From the NCBI RefSeq assembly GCF_014218275.1, contig NZ_AP023213.1, positions 3,450,001 through 3,514,000 of the forward strand: DNA of 64,000 nucleotides, written 5' to 3'. The notes under the pieces are model-generated. The model was not told the origin of the DNA, ran no database searches, and saw only the letters and a program-made list of their open reading frames with translations. Position 1 is the first letter of the stretch, and every line of letters starts with the position of its first letter. This document shows, piece after piece, positions 17,313 through 24,759 of this stretch. The position numbers were made by a program, and so were the translations under genes. The DNA comes from Citrifermentans bremense (GTDB lineage: Bacteria > Desulfobacterota > Desulfuromonadia > Geobacterales > Geobacteraceae).

Positions 17313-18140
17313 CTAACTGTTGTAGCGGGCAAGCAGCGCCTCGATGACCGCGCCGCCCAGCGCCCGGGCCTTCTCAGACACCGTGGAGCAGTAATCCTTC
17401 CGGGAGCGCGGATCGACGTCCCCGATCTTGAGCCCCGCCTTCACCACAGCACCGGGCCTGATCATCCCGCGCAAGACGCCGTCGATCGCCGCCCTCACCT
17501 CGACCGCCCCGACCCGCCCTACCGGCTCCCCCGCAAAAACCAGGTCGCCTATCATCCGGTCGCTCTCGAAACGGCCGGCAACCGGCGCGCGCAGGACCCG
17601 TTCGCTGGTATAGCCGCCGATGGCCCCGGGAATGCCGGTATCGGCCTCAGCCTCGCCCGCATCGATCACCCTCCCCAGGTCATGACCACGGTTGGTCTCG
17701 ATCACTTGGTGGCAATCCACCCCGGCGGTAAAGCCAGGCCCGAGGCCTATCACCAGCGGAGCGTCCCCAATGGAGGTCCCCAAGTTGCGCTTGGCGAGCG
17801 TCGCGTCCAAAAAAAGGTCGGGCTGCACCAGGGGAAGGCTTGCCGCCTCCGGGTCCACCAGGACCGCGATGCCCCCGGCACCCCAGATCGCAGCGACCTC
17901 CTCAACCCGGCCGGCCCGCACCGCGGTGATCCCTTCCACCGTCATCTCCCCATCGTGCACCGCCTCGCAGAAGGAGACCAGCCGGCGCACCGCGAGGGGA
18001 GATGCGGTCTCCAGCATCAGGATGCGGCGGAAGTTGGCCCGGTAGAGGCGGCAGGCGATGCCGCTTGCCTGCTCCCCCGCCCCGCGGATCACCACCACCC
18101 GCTCCACTAATCGCCTGTCCCTGGCGCTATTCGCGGCCAT
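17313..18140 (-). CDS. yqeB: YqeB-type selenium-dependent molybdenum hydroxylase maturation protein
   Basis: The 275-residue protein matches the EF2563/YqeB family: VVVIRGAGEQASGIACRLYRANFRRILMLE-type start (Rossmann-like), a biotinyl-like middle with VIGLGPGFTAGVDCHQVIETNRGHDLGRVI, and GAIGGYTSERVLRAPVAG. The family is a marker of the labile-selenium cofactor trait of molybdenum hydroxylases. It overlaps the XdhC-like gene by 14 bp, so the two are translationally coupled. selD, which would supply selenophosphate, is not in the window. Confidence 0.85.
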   Translation of the reverse strand: MAANSARDRRLVERVVVIRGAGEQASGIACRLYRANFRRILMLETASPLAVRRLVSFCEAVHDGEMTVEGITAVRAGRVEEVAAIWGAGGIAVLVDPEAASLPLVQPDLFLDATLAKRNLGTSIGDAPLVIGLGPGFTAGVDCHQVIETNRGHDLGRVIDAGEAEADTGIPGAIGGYTSERVLRAPVAGRFESDRMIGDLVFAGEPVGRVGAVEVRAAIDGVLRGMIRPGAVVKAGLKIGDVDPRSRKDYCSTVSEKARALGGAVIEALLARYNS

Positions 18141-18888
18141 GGCTGGTGGCGAATAGCTGGCTTGCGATGCTCACCGCGATCTCGCGCGGGGAGTTGCCGC
18201 CGTTGTCGTGCCCGACCGGACAGCGCACCCTGGAGAGGTCGTGCCCCAGCCCCTCCAGGTTCTTCTGGATCTTGCCCCACTTGGACTTGCTCCCCACCAT
18301 GCCGATGAAGCGCGCCGGTTTCGGCAGCACCTCGGCCAGCACCTGCTGGTCCACCGCCCCGTTGTAGGTGAGGATGGTGGCGTAAGTCCTTTCATCGCAC
18401 CAGTTGGCCTCGCGAATGAAGTCGCTGTAGTGGCGCTGGTGCCTGATTACGGCTGCGGGGAGCGCGGGCGAATTGATCCACTCGCTCCTTTCGTCGACCA
18501 GGTGGACCCGAAAGTGGGTGCCGTCCAGCACCTGGCACAGCGACTGGGCGATATGCCCCGCGCCGAACAGGTACAGGCGCGGGTTGTCGTTCACGAGTTC
18601 CATGTAGAGCTCCATGGTCCCGCCGCAGGCGGGGAACTCCCCCCGCTGCTCAAGTGGCACGGTGGAAGTGGCGCCCTGCATCAGCTCGAAGCACTTCCTC
18701 GCATCCTCCAGTGCGAAGTGCTCAGGCACCCCTCCCCCCACCGTCCCGTAGAAGTTCCCGTCAGGGAGAACGATCATCTTCGCCCCTTTCTTGCCGGGGG
18801 TCGATCCCGTGCTTTTGGTCACCGTGACCAGCACCGCAAGCTGGTCACGACGCCTGAGTTCCTCAAGTTTTCCCACCCAGTCCCACAT
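18127..18888 (-). CDS. XdhC/CoxI-family Mo-cofactor sulfuration and insertion factor
   Basis: The 253-residue protein has the XdhC N-terminal pattern LVTVTKSTGSTPGKKGAKM and GTVGGGVPEH, a cysteine in FPACGGTMELYMELV, and a C-terminal Rossmann domain with LYLFGAGHIAQSLCQVL. XdhC proteins bind Mo cofactor, help its sulfuration and insert it into the large subunit. The gene is 12 bp after the large-subunit gene and overlaps yqeB, so it is surely dedicated to this hydroxylase. Confidence 0.9.
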   Translation of the reverse strand: MWDWVGKLEELRRRDQLAVLVTVTKSTGSTPGKKGAKMIVLPDGNFYGTVGGGVPEHFALEDARKCFELMQGATSTVPLEQRGEFPACGGTMELYMELVNDNPRLYLFGAGHIAQSLCQVLDGTHFRVHLVDERSEWINSPALPAAVIRHQRHYSDFIREANWCDERTYATILTYNGAVDQQVLAEVLPKPARFIGMVGSKSKWGKIQKNLEGLGHDLSRVRCPVGHDNGGNSPREIAVSIASQLFATSHGRE

Positions 18889-18900
18889 ATGACCTCCCTC

Positions 18901-21282
18901 TCAGCTTGGGTTCGCGTACACCGGCATGGCGCCGTCCGTTTCCAGCGGAGCCTCCGCCCGCCTCGCTTCCGGCTTGCGCCGGGCTTCGTCCTCCTCCCGC
19001 TCGCGCTTTTCCTTCAGGGCGCGCCACACCTTCTCGTAGCTAAGCGGCAGCGAATTCACCCGCACCCCCATGGCGTCGAAGATGGCGTTGGAGAACATCC
19101 CCAAGGTCGGGTTGGTGGCCCCTTCCCCCACCTCCTTCACCCCCCAGGGTCCGGACGGCTCGTAGCTGTCCACCACCTCGGAGGTGATGGGGGGCATGTC
19201 CACCGCGGTGAGGAGACGGTAGTTGGCGAGCTCGGCGTTCTTGATCCGCCCCTTGTCGTCGAAAAGGACCTCCTCCCAGACCGCCTCCCCCATCCCCATG
19301 TAGAGGGCGCCATGCACCTGGCCGTGCAGAAGGCGCGGGTTGATCACCTTGCCGCAGTCGTGCACGTCCCAGATCCCGACGACGGTGATCTCGCCGGTCT
19401 CCTCGTCGATCGCCACCTCCCCCACCTGGGCCCCGAAGCTGTAGGCGGGCGAGGTGCCGACGGCGGCTCCTTTGAAGTTCCCCCCGAGTTTCGGCGGCGT
19501 GTAGGAGCCGCGCCCGAGCAGCGGTCCGCGGAGGACGAAGTGCTTCCTGGCCACCTCCTCGAAGCTGAGGCTCTTGCCGGGGCGGGACTTGGAGAAGATC
19601 TGCCCGTCGGCGCAGTCGAGATCTTCCGCCGGGAGCCCCAGCATGACGGACGCCATCTCCAGGACCTGCCGCTTCACCTCCTCGCCCGCCTGCTTCACCG
19701 CCGCGCCGGACATGTAGGTCTGGCGGCTCGCGTAGGCGCCGAAGTCGAGCGGGGTGATCTCGGTGTCGGCGGCGACGATCTTCATCTGCTCGTAGCGATA
19801 CCCCATCGCCTCGGCCGCCATCTGGCAGAGCACCGTGTCCGACCCCTGCCCTATGTCCACCGAGCCGGTGTAGAGGGTGGCGGCGGTGCCGTCCTCGCAG
19901 ACCTTGATGAAGGCGGCGGCATGCGGCAGGTCGGTGCGGTAGATGGGATACCCCGCGCCGGTGACGAAGCTGCCGGTGGCGACGCCGATCCCCCTTCCCA
20001 GCGGGAGGTTTTTCTTCTTCTCATCCCAGTCCGACATCACCCGCACCCGCTCCAGACACTCCTTGATCTTGCAGGAGTTGACCCGGAAGTCGTTGGGGGT
20101 GACCGTGTTCGGGCGCCGGGCGTTGATGATCCTGATGTCCATCGGGTCGATCCCCAGGTCCGCCGCCACGTTGTCCAGGTGGCTCTCGAAGGCGTATTTC
20201 GGCTGCGGTGCGCCGTGGCCGCGCTGGGCGCCGCAGGCGGGGAGGTTGGTGTAGACCCGGAACATGTCGAACTGGTAGTTGTCGAACTCGTAGGTGAGCG
20301 GCAAAAGCGCACCGGCGTAGTAGGCGCTGGCGATGCCGAGGCTCGTGTAGGCGCCGCCGTCCATGAGGAAGTTCGCCTTGGCGGCGAGGATCTTCCCGTT
20401 TTTGTCCACGCCGGTGGTGATCTCCATGTACTGGGCGTGACGCCCGCGGTTGTGGGCGAACATCTCGGCGCGGTCGTAGAAGGTCCTCACCGGCCGGCCG
20501 GTGAGCTTCGCCAGCACCGCCCCGGCGAACTCTAGACCGGTGGGCTCAAGCTTCCCGCCGAAGCCCCCCCCCAGGTACGGCTTGATGATGCGCACGTCCC
20601 CCATCGGCATGTCGAACTCGCGGGCGATGTAGTGCTGGAAGTAGTGCGGCGACTGGGTGCTTGAGTAGATGGTGAGCTTGCCGCCGTCCCACATGGAGAT
20701 GGCGGAGTGCGGCTCGATGGGTGACTGGTAGGTCCTCTGCCCCACGAAGGTGTCGGTGCGCACGTGGTGCGCCTCGGCGAGCGCCTTCTCCACGTCACCG
20801 AACTCCTGGTGGATCTCGGTGTTGATATTCCTCGCGTACTCCTCGTGCACCTGCGGCTGCCCCTCGTCCATGGCGTGCAAAAAGTCGAGCACGGCTGGGA
20901 GCACCTCGTACTCCACCTTGATCAGCTTCAGCGCCTTGTAGCAGGTGTCCTCGTCCAGGCAGGCCACGGCCGCCACCTTGTCGCCGACGAAACGGACCTT
21001 GTCGCTGCAGAAGATGCTCTCGTCCCAGCGGGCCGGGCTCAGGCCGTACTTCAAGGTCGGCACGTCCTTGTGGGTGATAACCGCCTTCACCCCGGGAAGA
21101 CGCTCCGCCTCGGAGGTGTCGATGGATAAGATCCGGGCGTGGGCGTGGGGGCTCGTGAGGATCTTCCCGTAAAGCATGTTGGGGAACTTCAGGTCCCCTG
21201 TGTACTTGGCCGCCCCGCTGACCTTCTCCGGCCCGTCGATGCGGGGGACGCTGCGGCCTATTACGCTGTGGTTGTCGCTCAT
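18901..21282 (-). CDS. Xanthine dehydrogenase-family hydroxylase, molybdopterin large subunit
   Basis: The 793-residue subunit carries the Mo-pterin site where water-derived oxygen is added to a substrate carbon, or an aromatic hydroxyl is removed in the reductase direction. Features in order: GRSVPRIDGPEKVSGAAKYTG start, GGGFGGK Mo-pterin loop (about residue 240), ACGAQRGHGAPQPKYAFESH, GSVDIGQGSDTVLCQM, and KEVGEGATNP with the catalytic Glu near the C-terminus. The last 40 residues are charged and low in complexity. It resembles both aromatic-CoA reductases and N-heterocycle hydroxylases; see the FAD subunit for an argument against a classical 4-hydroxybenzoyl-CoA reductase. Confidence 0.88.
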   Translation of the reverse strand: MSDNHSVIGRSVPRIDGPEKVSGAAKYTGDLKFPNMLYGKILTSPHAHARILSIDTSEAERLPGVKAVITHKDVPTLKYGLSPARWDESIFCSDKVRFVGDKVAAVACLDEDTCYKALKLIKVEYEVLPAVLDFLHAMDEGQPQVHEEYARNINTEIHQEFGDVEKALAEAHHVRTDTFVGQRTYQSPIEPHSAISMWDGGKLTIYSSTQSPHYFQHYIAREFDMPMGDVRIIKPYLGGGFGGKLEPTGLEFAGAVLAKLTGRPVRTFYDRAEMFAHNRGRHAQYMEITTGVDKNGKILAAKANFLMDGGAYTSLGIASAYYAGALLPLTYEFDNYQFDMFRVYTNLPACGAQRGHGAPQPKYAFESHLDNVAADLGIDPMDIRIINARRPNTVTPNDFRVNSCKIKECLERVRVMSDWDEKKKNLPLGRGIGVATGSFVTGAGYPIYRTDLPHAAAFIKVCEDGTAATLYTGSVDIGQGSDTVLCQMAAEAMGYRYEQMKIVAADTEITPLDFGAYASRQTYMSGAAVKQAGEEVKRQVLEMASVMLGLPAEDLDCADGQIFSKSRPGKSLSFEEVARKHFVLRGPLLGRGSYTPPKLGGNFKGAAVGTSPAYSFGAQVGEVAIDEETGEITVVGIWDVHDCGKVINPRLLHGQVHGALYMGMGEAVWEEVLFDDKGRIKNAELANYRLLTAVDMPPITSEVVDSYEPSGPWGVKEVGEGATNPTLGMFSNAIFDAMGVRVNSLPLSYEKVWRALKEKREREEDEARRKPEARRAEAPLETDGAMPVYANPS

Positions 21283-21292
21283 CTCTCTCTCC

Positions 21293-21808
21293 TTAGTGGT
21301 CGTCCGGCGTTACCCGCCCCTGGGCGGTGGCCATGACGGCCTCCACGATGTGAACGTACCCCGTGCAGCGGCAGAGGTTGCCGCTGATCGCCTCGCGCAC
21401 CTCCTGCTCGCTCGGGTTCGGGTTCCTGGTCAAAAGCGCCTTGGCCGACAGCACCATGCCGGGAGTGCAGTAGCCGCACTGCACGGCGGCGTGGTTGATC
21501 ATCGACTGCTGGATCTCGTCCAGCCTGCCGTTTGCCGCCACCCCCTCGATAGTGGTGATCTGGCGGCCGTCCGCCTCGACCGCCAGCACCAGGCAGGAGT
21601 CGACCGGCTTTCCGTCCAGAAGCACGGTGCAGGAGCCGCAGTCCCCCAGCTCGCACCCCTTCTTGGTCCCGGTGAGATCGAGTTGGTCGCGCAGCACGTT
21701 GGTAAGTATCGCGTTTCCCTTCACCAAGACGGTGTGGGCGTCGCCGTTCACGTTGAGGGTGATCAGGTAGCGCTTCACCCCGTCCTTGTCGGTAATTGCC
21801 TGAGCCAT
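21293..21808 (-). CDS. Hydroxylase [2Fe-2S] small subunit
   Basis: The 171-residue protein has the two clusters of this family: a plant-type ferredoxin domain with CELGDCGSC plus a later Cys in VDSCLVL, and the four-helix domain with CGYCTPGM and CRCTGY. It passes electrons between the Mo site and FAD. ATG 21808 follows a perfect AGGAGG; the gene ends 10 bp before the large-subunit start. Confidence 0.93.
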   Translation of the reverse strand: MAQAITDKDGVKRYLITLNVNGDAHTVLVKGNAILTNVLRDQLDLTGTKKGCELGDCGSCTVLLDGKPVDSCLVLAVEADGRQITTIEGVAANGRLDEIQQSMINHAAVQCGYCTPGMVLSAKALLTRNPNPSEQEVREAISGNLCRCTGYVHIVEAVMATAQGRVTPDDH

Positions 21809-21824
21809 TTCTCCCTCCTCCTTT

Positions 21825-22691
21825 CTAGGCGTGACCTTCTTCGATCGCCTTTCTGAGCGCACGTTTCGTCAACACACCGACCAGGTTCTTTCTGTACTCG
21901 GCGGACCCGCGGATGCTGTCCCTTGGGCGGCTCGCCTGTGCCGCGAAGTTCCCCGCCTCGGTGAGGAGTTCGTCGTCGATCCTGCGCCCGATGAGGCTCC
22001 TTTCGGCGGCGGTTACCCTGAGCACGGTGGGGGCGGCGGAGGCGAGCACGATGCGGACCCCGTGCAGGGTGTCTCCAGAGACCTGCACCGATACGGCGGC
22101 CGCGGCGACGGCGAGGGCCCCGGAGCGGCGCAGGCCGAACTTCATGTAGGTGCTCCCCGTCGTCTGCTGGTCCGGGATCGAGATCTCCGTGAGGATCTCA
22201 CCCGGCTCGATGCGGGTCTGCGCCGAGCCGTAGAAAAAATCCTCCAGCGGCAGGGTCCGCTCCCCCCTGGCGCTCGTGAGGCGGATCGAGGCGTCCAGCG
22301 CGATCAGGATCGGGGGGAGGTCCGCCGAGGGGACGCCGTTCACGATGTTCCCCCCCACGGTCCCCAGGTTGCAGATCTGGTTCGAGGCCATGGTATGGGC
22401 GGCCAGCGGGAGCGACAGGTAACGCCTTTGCAAGAGCCGCGAGTTGTAGATCTGGTTATGGCTCGCCAGGGCGCCGATTACCACGCGGCCCGGTTCCTCC
22501 CGGATCTCGCGCAGCTCGTCCAGGTTCTTCAGCGACACCAGGTGCTCCGGGGTGAGCTTTCCCACCTTCATCTTGTGTAGGACGTCGGTCCCCCCGGCGA
22601 GCACGGTCGCGCGGTCCCCCAGTTCCGCCAGGATGGCGCATGCCTCCGCAACGGTATTCGGGGCGTGATACTCGAAATCGGGCACGTACAT
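21825..22691 (-). CDS. Hydroxylase FAD-binding medium subunit
   Basis: The 288-residue subunit begins MYVPDFEYHAPNTVAEACAIL and has the FAD motifs VLAGGTDVLHKMK and NLGTVGGNIVNGVPSADLPP of the xanthine-dehydrogenase FAD domain, with the CO-dehydrogenase-type C-terminal domain. In classical 4-hydroxybenzoyl-CoA reductase, about 40 residues with four cysteines for an extra [4Fe-4S] cluster are inserted just after this second motif; here the chain runs straight on to LIALDA with no cysteine. So the enzyme is of the ordinary xanthine-dehydrogenase type and its substrate is open. An AAGGAGAT ribosome site precedes ATG 22691. Confidence 0.9.
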   Translation of the reverse strand: MYVPDFEYHAPNTVAEACAILAELGDRATVLAGGTDVLHKMKVGKLTPEHLVSLKNLDELREIREEPGRVVIGALASHNQIYNSRLLQRRYLSLPLAAHTMASNQICNLGTVGGNIVNGVPSADLPPILIALDASIRLTSARGERTLPLEDFFYGSAQTRIEPGEILTEISIPDQQTTGSTYMKFGLRRSGALAVAAAAVSVQVSGDTLHGVRIVLASAAPTVLRVTAAERSLIGRRIDDELLTEAGNFAAQASRPRDSIRGSAEYRKNLVGVLTKRALRKAIEEGHA

Positions 22692-22768
22692 GGTTGATCT
22701 CCTTGATGTTATTTTCTCCGGCAATCTTCGGGCCTTCCCTGCTTTCAAAGCAGTAAAGGAGGCCATTG

Positions 22769-22797
22769 CGTTCCCCCCTTTGCAAAGGGGGACTTCA
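22769..22797. repeat. Dispersed G+C-rich inverted repeat, short copy
   Basis: TTGCGTTCCCCCCTTTGCA followed by AAGGGGG forms the hairpin core of the repeat family described at 4208 and 24400. It lies between the FAD-subunit and MarR genes, which is otherwise featureless. Confidence 0.6.
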
Positions 22798-22861
22798 CAT
22801 CTCTGCCTCGATGCCAATAATCTCTTGCATGCGAGGGATGCCGGCAAAAAAGGAACCGGGC

Positions 22862-23284
22862 TCACCCCTTGATGCAGCGCAGGAAGCGCTTGCAAAGTAC
22901 CTTCTCCTCCAGCGAGAAGCCGTGCAGCAGCGCGTCGTTGGTGCGGTGCACCGCGCTGCAAAGCTGCGGGATCACCTCCCGCGCCTTCTCGGTCAGGTAG
23001 ACCCTGGCGACCCGCCCGTCCGCCGGGTCGCTTTCCCGCAGCACCCACCCCCCGTTCACCAGCCGGTCCAGGATCCCGGCCAAGGTGGCGGTATCGAGGG
23101 CGATGCGGCGTCCAATGTCCCCGACGCTCAGCCCGTCCTCGCCCCAGAGCGACTCCAGGAACAGGCACTGCATCGGTGTGATCCCCAACGGCTGGAGGTG
23201 CCCCTTGAGCACCCCCTGGGTCTTCTGGTGGGCCTTCGCGACCAGGAACACGATATTCTCGTTTAGAGGGAGGTGATCAGACAT
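22862..23284 (-). CDS. MarR-family transcriptional regulator
   Basis: The 140-residue protein is a winged-helix regulator: QPLGITPMQCLFLESLW, LSVGDIGRRIALDTATLAGILDRL (recognition helix) and the wing RESDPADGRVARVYLTEKAREVI. MarR proteins often bind phenolic ligands. It lies between tatA and the hydroxylase subunit genes in one direction and overlaps tatA by 8 bp, so it may control this run, possibly in answer to an aromatic CoA ester. Confidence 0.88.
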   Translation of the reverse strand: MSDHLPLNENIVFLVAKAHQKTQGVLKGHLQPLGITPMQCLFLESLWGEDGLSVGDIGRRIALDTATLAGILDRLVNGGWVLRESDPADGRVARVYLTEKAREVIPQLCSAVHRTNDALLHGFSLEEKVLCKRFLRCIKG

Positions 23285-23444
23285 CGGCGTCGATCTCCTT
23301 GGGCTCCTCCGGTTGCGCTCCCTTCCTGAAGCTCTTCAGGGCGCCCCCCAGTGCTCCGCCCAGCTGCGGCAGCTTGGCCGGCCCCACGACCACCAGCAGA
23401 ATGGCCAGCACTATCAACAGTTCCGGTACTCCGAATCCGAACAT
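23277..23444 (-). CDS. tatA: TatA/E-type twin-arginine translocase subunit
   Basis: The 55-residue protein begins MFGFGVPELLIVLAILLVVV, one membrane helix, followed by GPAKLPQLGGALGGALKSFRKG (the F-G/L-P amphipathic helix of TatA) and a short acidic tail. TatA forms the pore for folded proteins with twin-arginine signals. An extra copy embedded here may serve the Tat-signal proteins of the PCMH run (32716-33135 and 34481-34984). GGAAGGAG precedes the start and the end overlaps the MarR gene by 8 bp. Confidence 0.9.
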   Translation of the reverse strand: MFGFGVPELLIVLAILLVVVGPAKLPQLGGALGGALKSFRKGAQPEEPKEIDADV

Positions 23445-23472
23445 GTGACTCTCCTTCCCCCGCGCCTTGGCG

Positions 23473-24369
23473 TCAGGAAACGTAGGTGGCGATGGCAATC
23501 GAATAAAGCTTGGTATCGGTGGTGTCGGCCCGGGAGGTCATCACGATCGGGACCTTCGCCCCCACCACCGCGGCGGCGACCTTCCTCTGCGAGAGGTAGG
23601 TGAGCCCCTTGTGGATGGCGTTTCCCACCTGGAGGTTCGGGACCAGCACGATGTCGGCCTGGCCGGCCACCGGGCCGCCGATCTTCTTCTGCTTCGCCGC
23701 GGCGATGGAGATGGCGTTGTCCAGGGCGAAGGGTCCGTCCACCAGGGCGTTGCCGATCTGACCGCGCTCTGCCATCTTGGAAAGCACCGCGGCGTCCATG
23801 GTGTCCGGCATGCTCGGGTTCACCACCTCCACCGCGGAGAGCACCGCCACCTTCGGCTGCCGGTAGCCGAGGCTCATGGCGAGCCCGACCGCGTTCTCGA
23901 TCAGCTGCTTCTTCTCTTCCAGCGTGGGGGTGATGTTCATGGCGCAGTCGGTGAACATCAAAAGCCCCTCCCCTTCCGGTTTCTCGGTCACCGTGATCTG
24001 GCTGATCAGGTTGCCGCCACGGAGGCCCTTCTCCTTGTCCAGGAGCGCCTTGAGAAAGAGCGCGGTCTGCAGCTCGCCCTTCATCACCAGGTGCGCCTTC
24101 CCCTGCACCACGAGGCTCACCGCCTTTTCCGCGGCTTCCTTGTGGCTTTTAGCGTTGTGGATCTCGAAGTCGGTCGGCTCCAGCCCCTGCTGGCGCAGAA
24201 GCTCGGCGATGCGCTCTGCGTCGCCGGTGAGGATGAAGCGAGCGATACCCTTTTGCGTCGCCTGCTGCACCAGCTTGATGATCGCCTCGTCCTCGGCCAC
24301 CGCGACGGCGATGGACTTGACCTCCTTCTCCTTCACCGCCGCGTAGAGGTCCTCCAGGCATCTGATCAT
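23473..24369 (-). CDS. ptb: Phosphate butyryltransferase / phosphate acyltransferase
   Basis: The 298-residue protein is a PTA/PTB-family phosphotransacylase, with ADIVLVPNLQVGNAIHKGL and GAKVPIVMTSRADTTDTKLYSIA near the C-terminus and LVDGPFALDNAIS in the middle. It swaps CoA and phosphate between acyl-CoA and acyl-phosphate. A butyrate kinase gene lies four genes upstream (27454-28530), so together they could activate or release short-chain acids with ATP. GGAGAAAG lies before the start. Confidence 0.88.
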   Translation of the reverse strand: MIRCLEDLYAAVKEKEVKSIAVAVAEDEAIIKLVQQATQKGIARFILTGDAERIAELLRQQGLEPTDFEIHNAKSHKEAAEKAVSLVVQGKAHLVMKGELQTALFLKALLDKEKGLRGGNLISQITVTEKPEGEGLLMFTDCAMNITPTLEEKKQLIENAVGLAMSLGYRQPKVAVLSAVEVVNPSMPDTMDAAVLSKMAERGQIGNALVDGPFALDNAISIAAAKQKKIGGPVAGQADIVLVPNLQVGNAIHKGLTYLSQRKVAAAVVGAKVPIVMTSRADTTDTKLYSIAIATYVS

Positions 24370-24376
24370 GGTCTTT

Positions 24377-24466
24377 CTCCTTTAAAGTCCCCCTTTGCGA
24401 AGGGGGAAGCAAATCCCCCCTGTCCCCCCTTTGCAAAGGGGGGGAACGCAAGGTCTCGTGCATCGT
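24377..24466 (-). repeat. Dispersed G+C-rich inverted repeat, copy C (double)
   Basis: A short hairpin copy (CCCCCTTTGCGAAGGGGG) is followed by a full copy: GCAAATCCCCCCTGTCCCC, CCCTTTGCAAAGGG core, AACGCAAGGTCTCGTGCA. It lies between ptb and moaD, in the same direction as copies B and D. Confidence 0.75.
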
Positions 24467-24517
24467 TTCTTTGTCAACTCTTTCCTGGCTCCCCAATCTT
24501 CACCGTCACCCCTCCCG

Positions 24518-24745
24518 TCACCCCCCCGCGATCCAGGGGGCGAGGTGCAACACGTCGCCGTGGCTTAGCGGGTGGGCCATGGGGGCGTGGCGACCGTTCA
24601 CCAGCGCCATCCCCACCTCCTTCTCGCAGATCCCGAAGGCGGAGACCATGCTCCCCACCGTGGTCCCCTCGGGGACATGCTGCTGCTCCTCTTTGAAACG
24701 GTCGGTGCGAAACGTTGCCAAAAGATTCACCGTCACCTCGATCAT
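24518..24745 (-). CDS. MoaD/ThiS-family sulfur carrier protein
   Basis: The 75-residue beta-grasp protein begins MIEVTVNLLATFRTDRF and ends in the Gly-Gly tail (APWIAGG) that is adenylated and thiocarboxylated. MoaD-like carriers next to tungsten AOR genes are common and probably supply sulfur for the W-pterin cofactor. It starts 14 bp after the AOR gene ends. Confidence 0.88.
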   Translation of the reverse strand: MIEVTVNLLATFRTDRFKEEQQHVPEGTTVGSMVSAFGICEKEVGMALVNGRHAPMAHPLSHGDVLHLAPWIAGG

Positions 24746-24759
24746 GGCTCGCCCCCCCT

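Noticed and set aside
18901-22691. Naming the Mo hydroxylase pcmRST or hcrABC
   Set aside because: The FAD subunit lacks the cysteine insertion of 4-hydroxybenzoyl-CoA reductase, so the name would over-claim.
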